DNA from: a candidate division FCPU426 bacterium
Lineage (GTDB): Bacteria; Oederibacteriota; Muellerivitia; Muellerivitales; Muellerivitaceae
Direction: 5' to 3'
DNA: 64,000 nt
Assembly: GCA_003152075.1 (NCBI GenBank)
Contig: PLZG01000098.1
Coordinates: 1 to 64,000 of the forward strand
The notes beneath the pieces were generated by a model, which was given only the letters and a program-made list of their open reading frames with translations, made no database searches and was not told the DNA's origin. This document shows positions 52,520 through 61,045 of the stretch, piece after piece. Within the stretch, counting starts at the first letter, position 1. Each line of letters starts with the position of its first letter. Position numbers and translations under genes: made by a program.

Positions 52520-54426
52520 TCTTGGTTTTCCTGGACGAAGGCTGCGGCGCTTTCTGCCTGCTTCTTGGAATAGCGGCTGATGGCCAGCAATAGAACGGCC
52601 AGATCGGCTTGGGTAACCCCCTGGATCCGGGTAGCCTGGCCGAAGGTTTCGGGCCGGATCTTGTTGAGTTTTTCCTTGGCTTCCCGGGAAAAACCAATGA
52701 CTTTCAGATAGGGGAAGTTATGGGGGACAGGTAGGGTTTCATTCCGGCTTTGGCGCTGAATTTCCTGCCTCTGTTTAACCAAATACCCCTCGTACTTGAG
52801 CTCCACCTCGATCTGAAAGGCTACTTCCGGGTCAAAATGAAGATCCTGAGGCAAAAAGGGACGAAGTCCCTCGTAGGTAATCCAGGGTCGACGCATGATG
52901 TTATCCAGGTAGAGGGAACGATCTTGAACTGTCAGCTGAAGAGCTTCGTTCGGGGCGGCTTCCGGGGGCAAAATCCGGGTCCTAAAGCCCTTTAGCCCCT
53001 TTTCAATCTGAACTTTTTTTTCAATTACCGCCTCCCTGGCCAAAGCGGGAATAAGCCCTAGCTCAAACCCCTTTTCCATGAGGCGGATATCGGCGTTATC
53101 GGGCCTCAAAAGGAGACGATATTCGGCTTTAGAGGTAAAGAGCCGGTAGGGTTCATCTGTGCCCTTGGTTACTAAGTCGTCCACCAGAACCCCTATATAG
53201 GCCTCGGTACGGGAAAGAGTAAAAGGAGCCAAGCCTTTTACCGCCAAAGCGGCGTTTATTCCCGCCATTAGCCCCTGGGCGGCCGCCTCTTCATAACCTG
53301 AGGTTCCATTGATTTGCCCTGCCAAAAAGAGGTTCTTAACCCGGTAGGTTTCCAAGCTATGGGTTACCTGGGTAGGGGGGACGAAGTCATATTCCACCGC
53401 GTAACCCGGTCGCACGATTTCAGCCTGTTCCAATCCCGGGATGGTATGCAAAAAGGAATATTGGGCGTCCAAAGGAAGGGAAGTGGAGAGGCCGTTTAAA
53501 TAATATTCGCTAGAGGACAAGCCTTCGGGCTCAAGGAATATTTGGTGGCGCTCCTTATCCGGGAATTTAACCACTTTATCCTCAATGGAGGGGCAGTAGC
53601 GGGGCCCGATACCCTTGATCACACCCGAATAGAGAGGTGACCGGGACATATTGTCTTTGATGGCCTGATGGGTCTGGCCATTGGTGTAGGTGATATGGCA
53701 TGCGATTTGAGGCTGTAGGGGAAAGGTGGTGGTGAAGTGGGAAAAGGGGATTGGATCCTCATCACCCCATTGTTCTTCGGTTTTGGAAAAATCGATGGAT
53801 TCCCGCCTGACCCGTGGGTTGGTGCCAGTCTTGAGGCGACCAACTTCAAAGCCTAGCTCCTTAAGGTGCGTCGGAAGCCCTTTTGATGAAAGGTCGCCGT
53901 TGCGACCGCCTTCAATTTTAGTTTCCCCAATGTGCATGAGACCATTAAGAAAGGTGCCGGTAGTAACCACGACCGCCTTAGCTTTTATCTCATCGCCAAA
54001 TTCCGTCACGACACCCTTCACCACTCCGTTAACTACCATCAATCGGTCCACCATAGCTTGTAGAACCGATAGTCCCGGTTGGCGAAGAATCGTGTTCTTC
54101 ATCCGTTGATTGTATTGCTCCTTGTCGCACTGGGCGCGCAGACCCCACACGGCCGGCCCCTGAGTTCGGTTGAGGACTCGGGATTGAATCGAGGTCTCGT
54201 CAGTAGCACGGCCCATCTCGCCGCCCAAGGCATCAATCTCCCGAACCAGGTGGCCCTTGGCGAGCCCACCGATGGCGGGGTTACAACTCATCTTGGCGAT
54301 GGTGTCCGGGTTCATGGTGAGAAGGGCGGTGGAGAGTCCCATGCGGGCGCAAGCCAACGCCGCTTCGCAACCAGCGTGTCCGGCCCCCACAATGATTACG
54401 TCATAGGATGAAGAAAAAAAACTCAC
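52516..54426 (-). CDS. mnmG: tRNA uridine-34 carboxymethylaminomethyl modification enzyme MnmG
   Basis: 636 residues. With MnmE it makes cmnm5U at the wobble position of tRNA. The FAD-binding motif is VIIVGAGHAGCEAALACARMG at residues 9-29; KMSCNPAIGGLAKGHLVREIDALGGEMG and RTQGPAVWGLRAQCDK are the family hallmarks. The start is GTG at 54426, with GGAG at a good distance. It is separated from its partner mnmE by the toxin-antitoxin-like pair, which is unusual since mnmE and mnmG are often adjacent. Confidence 0.97.
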   Translation of the reverse strand: MSFFSSSYDVIIVGAGHAGCEAALACARMGLSTALLTMNPDTIAKMSCNPAIGGLAKGHLVREIDALGGEMGRATDETSIQSRVLNRTQGPAVWGLRAQCDKEQYNQRMKNTILRQPGLSVLQAMVDRLMVVNGVVKGVVTEFGDEIKAKAVVVTTGTFLNGLMHIGETKIEGGRNGDLSSKGLPTHLKELGFEVGRLKTGTNPRVRRESIDFSKTEEQWGDEDPIPFSHFTTTFPLQPQIACHITYTNGQTHQAIKDNMSRSPLYSGVIKGIGPRYCPSIEDKVVKFPDKERHQIFLEPEGLSSSEYYLNGLSTSLPLDAQYSFLHTIPGLEQAEIVRPGYAVEYDFVPPTQVTHSLETYRVKNLFLAGQINGTSGYEEAAAQGLMAGINAALAVKGLAPFTLSRTEAYIGVLVDDLVTKGTDEPYRLFTSKAEYRLLLRPDNADIRLMEKGFELGLIPALAREAVIEKKVQIEKGLKGFRTRILPPEAAPNEALQLTVQDRSLYLDNIMRRPWITYEGLRPFLPQDLHFDPEVAFQIEVELKYEGYLVKQRQEIQRQSRNETLPVPHNFPYLKVIGFSREAKEKLNKIRPETFGQATRIQGVTQADLAVLLLAISRYSKKQAESAAAFVQENQD

Positions 54427-54545
54427 GGTACGCTCCGGAAAGAAAAAGTGAGGAGGGAAGTTTATACCAGGAGTGGTTCGTTGTCAGCTTCGACTTTAAA
54501 ACCGTTATGAATGACGGCGGACAAAGGATGGACGACTGTCTTGAA

Positions 54546-54560
54546 GTTCCATGTGGAACA
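54546..54560 (-). promoter_or_regulatory. parS-like palindrome, copy 2
   Basis: On the minus strand this reads TGTTCCACATGGAAC, identical over 15 bases to 51662-51676. It lies in the 173-bp gap between the small RHH-type gene and mnmG, 2.9 kb from copy 1. Confidence 0.55.
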
Positions 54561-54599
54561 AATCGAAAGCCGCTTGTAATCCGTTCGATGGATTAAAGA

Positions 54600-54965
54600 T
54601 TATTTTTCGGATGGAAGAGAGTAGCGATGTTGTTTGGCATCGTCAAAAAGCTGTTTCAAGGAACCTTTCCACCGATGGCTTTTGAACTTTCCATTACGCA
54701 AACCTTCGGCTTCTTTAAGGACTTCCTTGTCCAACTTAGAGCCAAGTGTAGTCCAACGAACGCCCAAGTGCTTCATGATGAGCTTTCCAATTCCCTCGGA
54801 AAGTTTTTGAATTTCGGGATTCTTTTTTAAATGAACTTCGTGGTGAACCTTCTCCAGGATGGCGTCTTCAATGAAACGGCTGACGTTGGGATATTTCATT
54901 TTCTTCGAGAGCGCTTTTAATTTTTCCACACCCATTCTTGGCCGAAAAGCGATAAGTTCGGACAT
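54600..54965 (-). CDS. Probable antitoxin with ribbon-helix-helix N-terminus
   Basis: 121 residues. Residues 4-40 (IAFRPRMGVEKLKALSKKMKYPNVSRFIEDAILEKV) have the strand-helix-helix pattern of RHH DNA-binding proteins. The rest is helical and basic. It follows a RelE-like small gene by 58 bp. The gap holds the perfect inverted repeat TTGTATAAC-N4-GTTATACAA, a likely operator. AAGGAGTGG precedes the ATG. Toxin-then-antitoxin order as in higBA is assumed. I do not recognise the exact family. Confidence 0.55.
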   Translation of the reverse strand: MSELIAFRPRMGVEKLKALSKKMKYPNVSRFIEDAILEKVHHEVHLKKNPEIQKLSEGIGKLIMKHLGVRWTTLGSKLDKEVLKEAEGLRNGKFKSHRWKGSLKQLFDDAKQHRYSLPSEK

Positions 54966-54990
54966 GGCGCCACTCCTTGGAATGGGTTCA

Positions 54991-55012
54991 TTGTATAACT
55001 TTTGTTATACAA
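54991..55012. promoter_or_regulatory. Inverted repeat upstream of the RHH gene (likely operator)
   Basis: TTGTATAAC at 54991-54999 and GTTATACAA at 55004-55012, nine perfect base pairs around TTTT. RHH repressors bind such short dyads. A partial copy, CTTGTATAC, occurs upstream of the toxin-like gene near 55360. Confidence 0.65.
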
Positions 55013-55023
55013 GAACAAGTGCC

Positions 55024-55287
55024 CTATTCGCGCAAGGAAAATCGGGTGATATAAAGAATATGAGCCTTTAAATCCACCAACCCAGTGAACCGAACCTTTT
55101 GCCCGGGTTCGGGGAAAAAAGCCGCTTGGTCGCCCTTTAAATCCACCCGGAACCAGCGAGTGGGAGGAAAACTCAAGAGAGCCTGGAGCCTTTGGTTGAC
55201 CAAAGCCTCCAAATGGGGAGAGCCAAGGATCGCTTTTTCTAGGGCGGCCCGGACTTCTTCGCTTAATTTTAATTTCCATTGATTCAT
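55024..55287 (-). CDS. Probable RelE/ParE-type toxin
   Basis: 87 residues with GGGGAT before the ATG. The pattern LKLSEEVRAALEKAILGSPHLEALVNQRLQALLSFPPTRWFRVDLKG, then GQKVRFTGLVDLKAHILYITRFSLRE follows the RelE/ParE fold: two helices, then four strands ending with a basic residue. ParE toxins act on gyrase and RelE toxins on mRNA; which applies is unknown. Next to the RHH gene it forms a plausible two-gene module within the mnmE-mnmG interval. Confidence 0.5.
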   Translation of the reverse strand: MNQWKLKLSEEVRAALEKAILGSPHLEALVNQRLQALLSFPPTRWFRVDLKGDQAAFFPEPGQKVRFTGLVDLKAHILYITRFSLRE

Positions 55288-55412
55288 AAAATCCCCATGG
55301 TGTGATTGCGGTGGAACTGAATGGGCCTTCGTGAGAACGAAACACTGAAGGAATACACTTGTATACTAATTGCGAAGATTTTTCAATGGGAAATAGAAAG
55401 AAAAAAAGAGTT

Positions 55413-56780
55413 TTACTTTCCGATGCAAAACTTCATGAAGATGTCCTCGAAAGCGGTGGCGGGAAGGTTGCGACCTCGGATGCGGCCAATGGACAAGGCC
55501 GCCTCGCGTAATTCTTCAGCCCAGATCTCAAACGGCTGTTTGGCACTTATGAGCCCTTGAAGCCTCTCTAAATTTTGAAAGGCCTTTTGAATTTCTTGCT
55601 GGTGCCGGGCGGAGGTTAAGACCACGTCTTCGCTACCCAACGGGGTTTGGATTAACTTTTCAATCTTTTCAGTCACTTGAGTCAGGCCCTCTCCGGTCTC
55701 GCAGGAAAGGGCTATGCACCTGGACTTCTCCAAATTTGAACCCTTCCAAGGTTCTTTTGTTTTCGCCAGGTCCATTTTATTGAAAAGGTAATGGGTACGG
55801 TCTTTGGGAAGCAAAGCTTCTTTTAATTCCTTGAGCGATTCTTGAGGATGAGCGGCATCCACCAACCAGAAGATGACATCCGCTTCCTCGATGACCTGAC
55901 GGCTACGGCGAATGCCCTCCACTTCGACCACGTTCTTTGCTTCCCGGATGCCCGCTGTGTCAAACAGCCGGATCCTAACGCCTTTAAGCCGAATTTCGCC
56001 TTCCACCACATCCCGGGTTGTTCCCGCTATGGGGGTCACAATGGCCCGGCTGGTACCCAAGAGGGCGTTTAAGAGGCTGGATTTGCCCACGTTGGGCGGA
56101 CCCACCAGGGCTACGGCCAAACCCTCTCGAATGACTTTTCCTTGCTGATAGCTTTCCAAAAGCTTGCGTAGTTCCTCTTTTACGCCACCCACTTCCTTCC
56201 CAAACTTTTCCTGATCAAGGGAGGGAATACCATCATCGGAAAACTCCAACCGGGCCTCTATCTTTAAATAGAGAGATTTGAGGACTTCTTCTATAGGCTC
56301 CAAGTGGGCGGACAATCCTCCCGTGAGCTGTTTTAGTGCCTGGCGACGGGCTGCATCTCCTTGGGCCGAAACCATGGTCTCGACGGCCTCAGCCTGGGCT
56401 AAATCCAGTCTTCCATGCAAGAAAGCCCGGTAGGTAAACTCTCCTGGCTCCGCCAGACGGGCACCCAGGTCGACCAATATTTCCATGAGTTGCTCCAAGA
56501 GGGCGGGACTACCGTGGACATGGAACTCGATAACATCCTCGGTGGTATAGCTGTGAGGTTTAGGCATGACAAGGAGAAGTCCCTCGTCAAGGATTTCACC
56601 CGTTTTAGGGTTCTTGAATTTTCCAAAGAGGATTTGCCGACGACGGTCCAAGGGCTTGGCGGTCATGAATAGGCGGCCCGCGATAGGGAAGGCTTCGTCA
56701 CCTGAAATACGCACTATGCCTAACCCGCCCACTCCGGCGGGGGTCGCGATGGCGGCAATCGTATCCTCTAAGTGATACAT
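55413..56780 (-). CDS. mnmE: tRNA modification GTPase MnmE
   Basis: 455 residues from the ATG at 56780 (GAGGA upstream). Partner of MnmG in tRNA wobble uridine modification. The N-terminal TrmE domain opens with YHLEDTIAAIATPAGVGGLGIVRISG. The G domain has G1 GPPNVGKSSLLNALLG, TPIAGTTRDVVEG and G4 NKMD. The C-terminus ends CIGK, whose cysteine is essential. Length is normal. Confidence 0.97.
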   Translation of the reverse strand: MYHLEDTIAAIATPAGVGGLGIVRISGDEAFPIAGRLFMTAKPLDRRRQILFGKFKNPKTGEILDEGLLLVMPKPHSYTTEDVIEFHVHGSPALLEQLMEILVDLGARLAEPGEFTYRAFLHGRLDLAQAEAVETMVSAQGDAARRQALKQLTGGLSAHLEPIEEVLKSLYLKIEARLEFSDDGIPSLDQEKFGKEVGGVKEELRKLLESYQQGKVIREGLAVALVGPPNVGKSSLLNALLGTSRAIVTPIAGTTRDVVEGEIRLKGVRIRLFDTAGIREAKNVVEVEGIRRSRQVIEEADVIFWLVDAAHPQESLKELKEALLPKDRTHYLFNKMDLAKTKEPWKGSNLEKSRCIALSCETGEGLTQVTEKIEKLIQTPLGSEDVVLTSARHQQEIQKAFQNLERLQGLISAKQPFEIWAEELREAALSIGRIRGRNLPATAFEDIFMKFCIGK

Positions 56781-56800
56781 AAATTTTGTCCTCAAAAAAG

Positions 56801-56830
56801 AAAGGCCCTCCCCAAAGGGGAGAGCCTTTT
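56801..56830 (-). terminator. Hairpin terminator between jag and mnmE
   Basis: The sequence aaaggccctccccaaaggggagagccttt folds back on itself. Read on the minus strand it is followed by ctttcttttttgagg, a U-rich run. It lies 14 bp beyond the jag stop and just before the mnmE ribosome site, so it probably ends or attenuates the rpmH-yidC-jag transcript. Confidence 0.7.
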
Positions 56831-56843
56831 CCTTCAATACAAA

Positions 56844-58103
56844 TTAAGCTCTGTTTCCGATGGAATCGTCCACTTGTTTCTCTTTCGGGATGGCGTTGCC
56901 GGGCTCGGGCTTATTTTCCGAAGCCTGGTCCACCGACATCGGCATGACGGCCGGAGGCTGGTTATGCACGACCGGCTGTCTTTCCTCAAAGGGCCGGTTA
57001 CTCGCCACCGGTTGGCTATCCTCGGGAGGAACCGTGCTGTCAGGGGCCACATCGCCCGCCGCCGCCGCTGAAGCTGCCGCTTCAGGCGTTACTTCCGGCG
57101 CCTTCACCTTGGGGATAATCACCACTTTGCGCCGTAAGCCTTCGCCCCGGCTTTCGGTGGTCACATGCTCATGATCTTTCAAGGTCATATGCACCACCCG
57201 GCGGTCCTTGGAACTCATGGGGCGCATGGGGATTTCCACGCCTGTTTCCTTGGCCTTTTGCGCCAAATTAACGGCTAGTTCTTTTAGCTTTTCCTTCTGG
57301 CGCTCCAGATAGCTTTCCACGTCCACGATGATGATGGACTTCTCGTCGCCCGTCATGCGTTGAACGGTTTTGGAAACCAGGTATTGCAAAGCTTCCAGTG
57401 TATGTCCGTGGCGGCCGATTAAGGTTCCGCTGGAAGGGCCCATGATGTTCAGGATGGTGTTGCCATCCGTATCCTTTTGGATCTTCACCGTGTCCGGCAG
57501 ACTCATGCCGCGTAAAAGCCGACTCAAGATACCTTCGGCGAAAGGCCCGACCGCGGAAGGCTTTAAGGAAATCTTCACCTTGGCGGGTTTGGAACCGATC
57601 CCCAAAAATCCCTTGCTTCCCTCGTCCAACACCTCGGTCTTCAAGTCGGCCTTGCCGACATTGAAGCGTCTTGAGGCTTCCTCGATGGCATCCTCGGAGG
57701 TGCGCCCTGTGACTTCCACCCAAGAACCGCCGATGCGGGGGACATAACCCTCGCTTCTTTCATGGCGATCGTGTCTCTCGTGGCGTTCACTGCCACGGTA
57801 GGAAGAAGGTCCATGGGACCCTGGCCGGTGCCCCCCGCTGTTTGAGCGGTGTTCGCCCCCCTTGTTGTCACTACGGTCAAAACGGGGATTGTTTCCCTTA
57901 TATCCGCCGCCACCACCACTCCGGTGCTCTCCACCGCCGCGATTCTCACGGTTATAACCACCGCCGCTACTACTGCCCCCGCTTCGATTTCCACTATAAC
58001 CGCCCCGGTTTCCGCTGGAAGGCCTTCCACCACTACTGGGGGGTCTTCCCCCACTTTGCGCCGGCCTGTCACTGCTACCGCTCTGATTTGAAAAGTTTCT
58101 CAT
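56844..58103 (-). CDS. jag: Jag/KhpB RNA-binding protein with long Gly/Arg/Ser-rich N-terminus
   Basis: 419 residues from the ATG at 58103 (AGAGGTAGT). Residues 1-125 are low-complexity GGR/GGY/SGG/HRG, then come Jag_N (SWVEVTGRTSEDAIEEASRRFNVG, about 127-178), a KH domain with GTLIGRHGHTLEALQYLVSK and an R3H domain (SSKDRRVVHMTLKDHEHVTTESRGEGLRRKVVII), then a Pro/Ala/Glu tail of about 85 residues. Ordinary Jag has 200-300 residues without the RGG-like part. It binds RNA and acts in cell envelope growth control. It is encoded after yidC as usual. Confidence 0.9.
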   Translation of the reverse strand: MRNFSNQSGSSDRPAQSGGRPPSSGGRPSSGNRGGYSGNRSGGSSSGGGYNRENRGGGEHRSGGGGGYKGNNPRFDRSDNKGGEHRSNSGGHRPGSHGPSSYRGSERHERHDRHERSEGYVPRIGGSWVEVTGRTSEDAIEEASRRFNVGKADLKTEVLDEGSKGFLGIGSKPAKVKISLKPSAVGPFAEGILSRLLRGMSLPDTVKIQKDTDGNTILNIMGPSSGTLIGRHGHTLEALQYLVSKTVQRMTGDEKSIIIVDVESYLERQKEKLKELAVNLAQKAKETGVEIPMRPMSSKDRRVVHMTLKDHEHVTTESRGEGLRRKVVIIPKVKAPEVTPEAAASAAAAGDVAPDSTVPPEDSQPVASNRPFEERQPVVHNQPPAVMPMSVDQASENKPEPGNAIPKEKQVDDSIGNRA

Positions 58104-58357
58104 GGTTTTACTACCTCTTCTTTCTTCCGGGTTCTTTGGATTTCCTGGTTCATGGCCTTCGGTTAAATCAACCGCAACAGGTTCGTCACCTCCAGTTAAG
58201 GAGAGCCCGCAGGCCACTGGAAGGCAATGAGTGCCAGGAGAATCGGAAAAAACCGCTCCCTAAATTTTTGTTGACCGGAGACTTTGGCCATCCGGCCCGA
58301 CACCTTCCTTTAAGCGGTCCTAGACGCGCCTGTCGGAAGGGGAATCACGTTATTTCT

Positions 58358-60076
58358 TCAGCTCTTCTTATTAAGCGACCGGTAAACAATCTTGTTCTGA
58401 AGCATCGAAAGCAGATTCGACACCAGGATGTACAACTGCAACCCCGAGGGGGTATTGCGCAAGAACATGGTGAAAACGATGGGCATGAACCAAAGGAAAA
58501 ACTTCTGCTGCTGGGCCTGGGGCCCAGTGGGGGGCGTTTGTTTGGAAGTCATCCATTGGGTCGCGAACATGGAAACCCCCATAAGGACCGGCAGAACATA
58601 AAGGGGATCTTTCAAAGAAAGGTCGCTGATCCAAAGGAAAAAACTCGCTCCTCTCAGCTCAATACAATGCGAAAGGGTGGAATAGAGGGCAATCCACACT
58701 GGCATCTGCAGAAACATGGGCAAGCATCCCCCGAAAGGGTTGATGCCGATCTTTTGCTGCAGAGCCAAGGTTTCCTGGTTTAGTTTCTGGCGGTCATTGG
58801 CGTATTTTTTCTTTAAGTGATCCAGCTGGGGCTGAATCTCCTTCATTTTTTTGCCCATCTCGCTCATATGCTTGATACTGCGGGCCGTGGGCCACCATAG
58901 AAGCAGTTTCACCAAAAGGGACAAGAGGATGATGGCAATTCCCCAGTTTTTGGCCCAAGTGTAAAACCAATTCAAAAGCTTGAGCATGTAAACGCTGATG
59001 GGTCCCACGATTTTTCCGAAATCAATCACGTTTTCCAATTGCAAATGGAGGTTCGCTAAAATGTGGTAATTCTGAGGCCCGATATAGGCTTGTCCCTGGG
59101 ACCGGAAACTTTCACCCGGCTTTAACTCATGGCTGAAATAAATCAACAGGGGCCTGGGCCCAAAAATTTTATCGTTCACGCCAGGCGTGGGAGCTTCGGG
59201 CGAGGGCAAGTTATACACGTTAAAGTCACGGACAATTTTGACTGAGGCCTTTCCCGAGGAAGAGTCGGGAATGAGCGCGGCCACAAAAAACTGGTCGGCT
59301 AAAGCCGTCCAGCCAATGGGGGAGGGAATCTCCACGCTTTCCTGGGATTTCTTAGGAGTTTCAAAAGAAACATGGTCCCCGGTGAAGGTAGCGACCCGGT
59401 AGCCCTGGATGCTGGAACTGGTTCCCGTATTTTCCTGGGCTCCTAAGGTATCGGCCCATTCCACCGCGAGACTTGAGGCCGGCAGGGAGCCCCGCCCCGA
59501 GGGGGTTACTTGAACGTCAAAATCAATCAAGTAGGAGTCGTTTTTTAAGCCGAAACCTTTTTCCAGAACGGTTCCATTACCATCCACATACCGGAAAACT
59601 AATTTTTCGTCGGGATTTTTTTTAGACAGTGTTTTAGAGGAGCCGGTAACTTCGAACATAGCCTGGTTGAGATCGGGCAGGGGAGCGTAAGTGATGGAAA
59701 AGGGTTTGGGCCTTCCTGGATCGGCATTGACGAGCTGGATAAATTTTTGAGTCTCACGATTGAGGTATTTCTTTAATTGAAACCCCGTCAGGACCGCGCC
59801 CTTATTGGAAAAGGTCGCGATATAGTCGTCGGTCTCAACCGTCACTTCTTTTAGGGGAAGATCATGAGTCTTATGTTGAGAAGCCTGTTTTTTGCCAACG
59901 GGAACAAGAGCGGATTCCTTAACTTGGGCCGGGGAAGCTTCTGGCGAATTGGCCGCAACCTCGGTTACCGGTGCCGAAGCGTTTTCTTGTTGGGGTGGGG
60001 GGAAAATAAGATACCAACCGAACATGATGACGACTGAAAGGGTGATGAATAGAACAAAGCGGCTTTGGTTTTCCAA
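58358..60076 (-). CDS. yidC: Membrane protein insertase YidC (Gram-negative type)
   Basis: 572 residues. It inserts inner-membrane proteins, alone or with SecYEG. N-terminal span (FVLFITLSVVIMFGWYLIF), a large periplasmic beta domain (about 60-350), then five spans with the Arg-containing groove (KLLLWWPTARSIKHMSEMGKKMKEIQPQL). The periplasmic domain is found in diderms, not in monoderms. A basic C-terminus follows. It is downstream of yidD with an 18-bp gap. Confidence 0.97.
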   Translation of the reverse strand: MENQSRFVLFITLSVVIMFGWYLIFPPPQQENASAPVTEVAANSPEASPAQVKESALVPVGKKQASQHKTHDLPLKEVTVETDDYIATFSNKGAVLTGFQLKKYLNRETQKFIQLVNADPGRPKPFSITYAPLPDLNQAMFEVTGSSKTLSKKNPDEKLVFRYVDGNGTVLEKGFGLKNDSYLIDFDVQVTPSGRGSLPASSLAVEWADTLGAQENTGTSSSIQGYRVATFTGDHVSFETPKKSQESVEIPSPIGWTALADQFFVAALIPDSSSGKASVKIVRDFNVYNLPSPEAPTPGVNDKIFGPRPLLIYFSHELKPGESFRSQGQAYIGPQNYHILANLHLQLENVIDFGKIVGPISVYMLKLLNWFYTWAKNWGIAIILLSLLVKLLLWWPTARSIKHMSEMGKKMKEIQPQLDHLKKKYANDRQKLNQETLALQQKIGINPFGGCLPMFLQMPVWIALYSTLSHCIELRGASFFLWISDLSLKDPLYVLPVLMGVSMFATQWMTSKQTPPTGPQAQQQKFFLWFMPIVFTMFLRNTPSGLQLYILVSNLLSMLQNKIVYRSLNKKS

Positions 60077-60094
60077 ATGATTCTCCCGTTATGA

Positions 60095-60316
60095 TTAGTG
60101 AACGGGGTGGAACCCTCCGGATGAGGCGGGATGGCAACGGCTCAAACGCTTCAAACCCATGGCAAGGCCCTTTAGGGCTCCGTACTTCTCCACGGCTTGT
60201 CGGGTATATTCAGAGCAGGTGGGTGTAAACCGGCACGAAGGGGGTAGGTAAGGCGAGATCATTAGTTGATACCCCTTGAGTAAAAGTAAAATCCCCTGCT
60301 TTAAGAGTTTGTCCAT
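60095..60316 (-). CDS. yidD: Membrane protein insertion efficiency factor YidD
   Basis: 73 residues from the ATG at 60316. The family block GYQLMISPYLPPSCRFTPTCSEYTRQAVEKYGALKGLAMGLKRLSRCHP is complete, with its three conserved cysteines. It sits between rnpA and yidC in the usual order. Helps insertion of inner-membrane proteins. Confidence 0.95.
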   Translation of the reverse strand: MDKLLKQGILLLLKGYQLMISPYLPPSCRFTPTCSEYTRQAVEKYGALKGLAMGLKRLSRCHPASSGGFHPVH

Positions 60317-60324
60317 CTTTTTCC

Positions 60325-60681
60325 CTACTTCATCCGGAGGAGGAGGCCCGCCCGCTTCGCCAGGCCCAGGAAAGATTCCTTGAGCTCGTTGAAGGTTCGG
60401 CCCGCGCTTCCACGCCTTGGAACCAGGATCACCTGGTATCCTCCGCGGAAAGTTTCTTTTTCCACCCGGTAAATTTCCCGAAGACGCCGTTTGAGGCGGT
60501 TTCGAAGGTAGGCCTTCCCTAAGGCCCGACTCAACGACACGCCAAATTTTCTTAAGCCCGCGTCCTCGCTGAACTGCACGTAAAAAGCCAACGACCTGTC
60601 TTCCAACTTGCGGCATTGCTGAAAAACCGCCTTGAACTCCTTCGATTGTTTAAGCCGCTCGGACTTCAAGAACCGCGGCAT
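60325..60681 (-). CDS. rnpA: Ribonuclease P protein component
   Basis: 118 residues. Binds the RNase P RNA in 5' maturation of tRNAs. The RNR motif region is AYLRNRLKRRLREIYR near residues 58-73. FGVSLSRALGKA is the expected preceding strand. It lies 23 bp after rpmH and 8 bp before yidD, the normal cluster order. Confidence 0.95.
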   Translation of the reverse strand: MPRFLKSERLKQSKEFKAVFQQCRKLEDRSLAFYVQFSEDAGLRKFGVSLSRALGKAYLRNRLKRRLREIYRVEKETFRGGYQVILVPRRGSAGRTFNELKESFLGLAKRAGLLLRMK

Positions 60682-60704
60682 TATTAAACTCTCCTAAGCG
60701 TCCG

Positions 60705-60842
60705 TTATTGGACGCTGACTTTGACACGGCCCTTTTTGCGGCGGTTGCTCAAGACCCTGCGGCCCCCGACCGTTTTCATGCGGCTGCGAAAACCATGGAC
60801 CTTCTGGCGTTTCCGCTTGTTGGGTTGAAATGTTCTTTTCAT
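60705..60842 (-). CDS. rpmH: 50S ribosomal protein L34
   Basis: 45 residues, too short for most gene callers. The translation starts [20 protein letters not shown] and continues [19 protein letters not shown], an unmistakable L34. ATG at 60842, stop at 60705-60707. It is the first gene of the rpmH-rnpA-yidD-yidC-jag group. No strong Shine-Dalgarno is seen, and the 200 bp upstream, shared with divergent cobU, should contain its promoter. Confidence 0.95.
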   Translation of the reverse strand: MKRTFQPNKRKRQKVHGFRSRMKTVGGRRVLSNRRKKGRVKVSVQ

Positions 60843-61045
60843 GAGAGAGAACCCGTTCCTTTACTAAAGTGGAATTTCGGCGAAAAAGAGGGTTGATTCT
60901 AACGTAAAGAACCGTTTCACCACAAGCCCCTTAGGGGCCTTAGGATTCTGAGGTTAATCATTATGGTGATTTTAAAGCCTATGGCTATGCTAGCCGTTCA
61001 AACCTTCTTCCCAAAGGCCTATTCTTAATGGTAAAAGGTGCCCTT

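Noticed and set aside
58104-58217. 38-residue extension of Jag
   Set aside because: No Shine-Dalgarno, unlike the ATG at 58103, and no family resemblance.
60317-60616. 100-residue extension of YidD
   Set aside because: It overlaps rnpA in another frame; YidD length and ribosome site fit the start at 60316.
60843-61045. Cobalamin riboswitch upstream of cobU
   Set aside because: I looked for the B12-box and a large multi-stem layout and saw neither in 200 bp.
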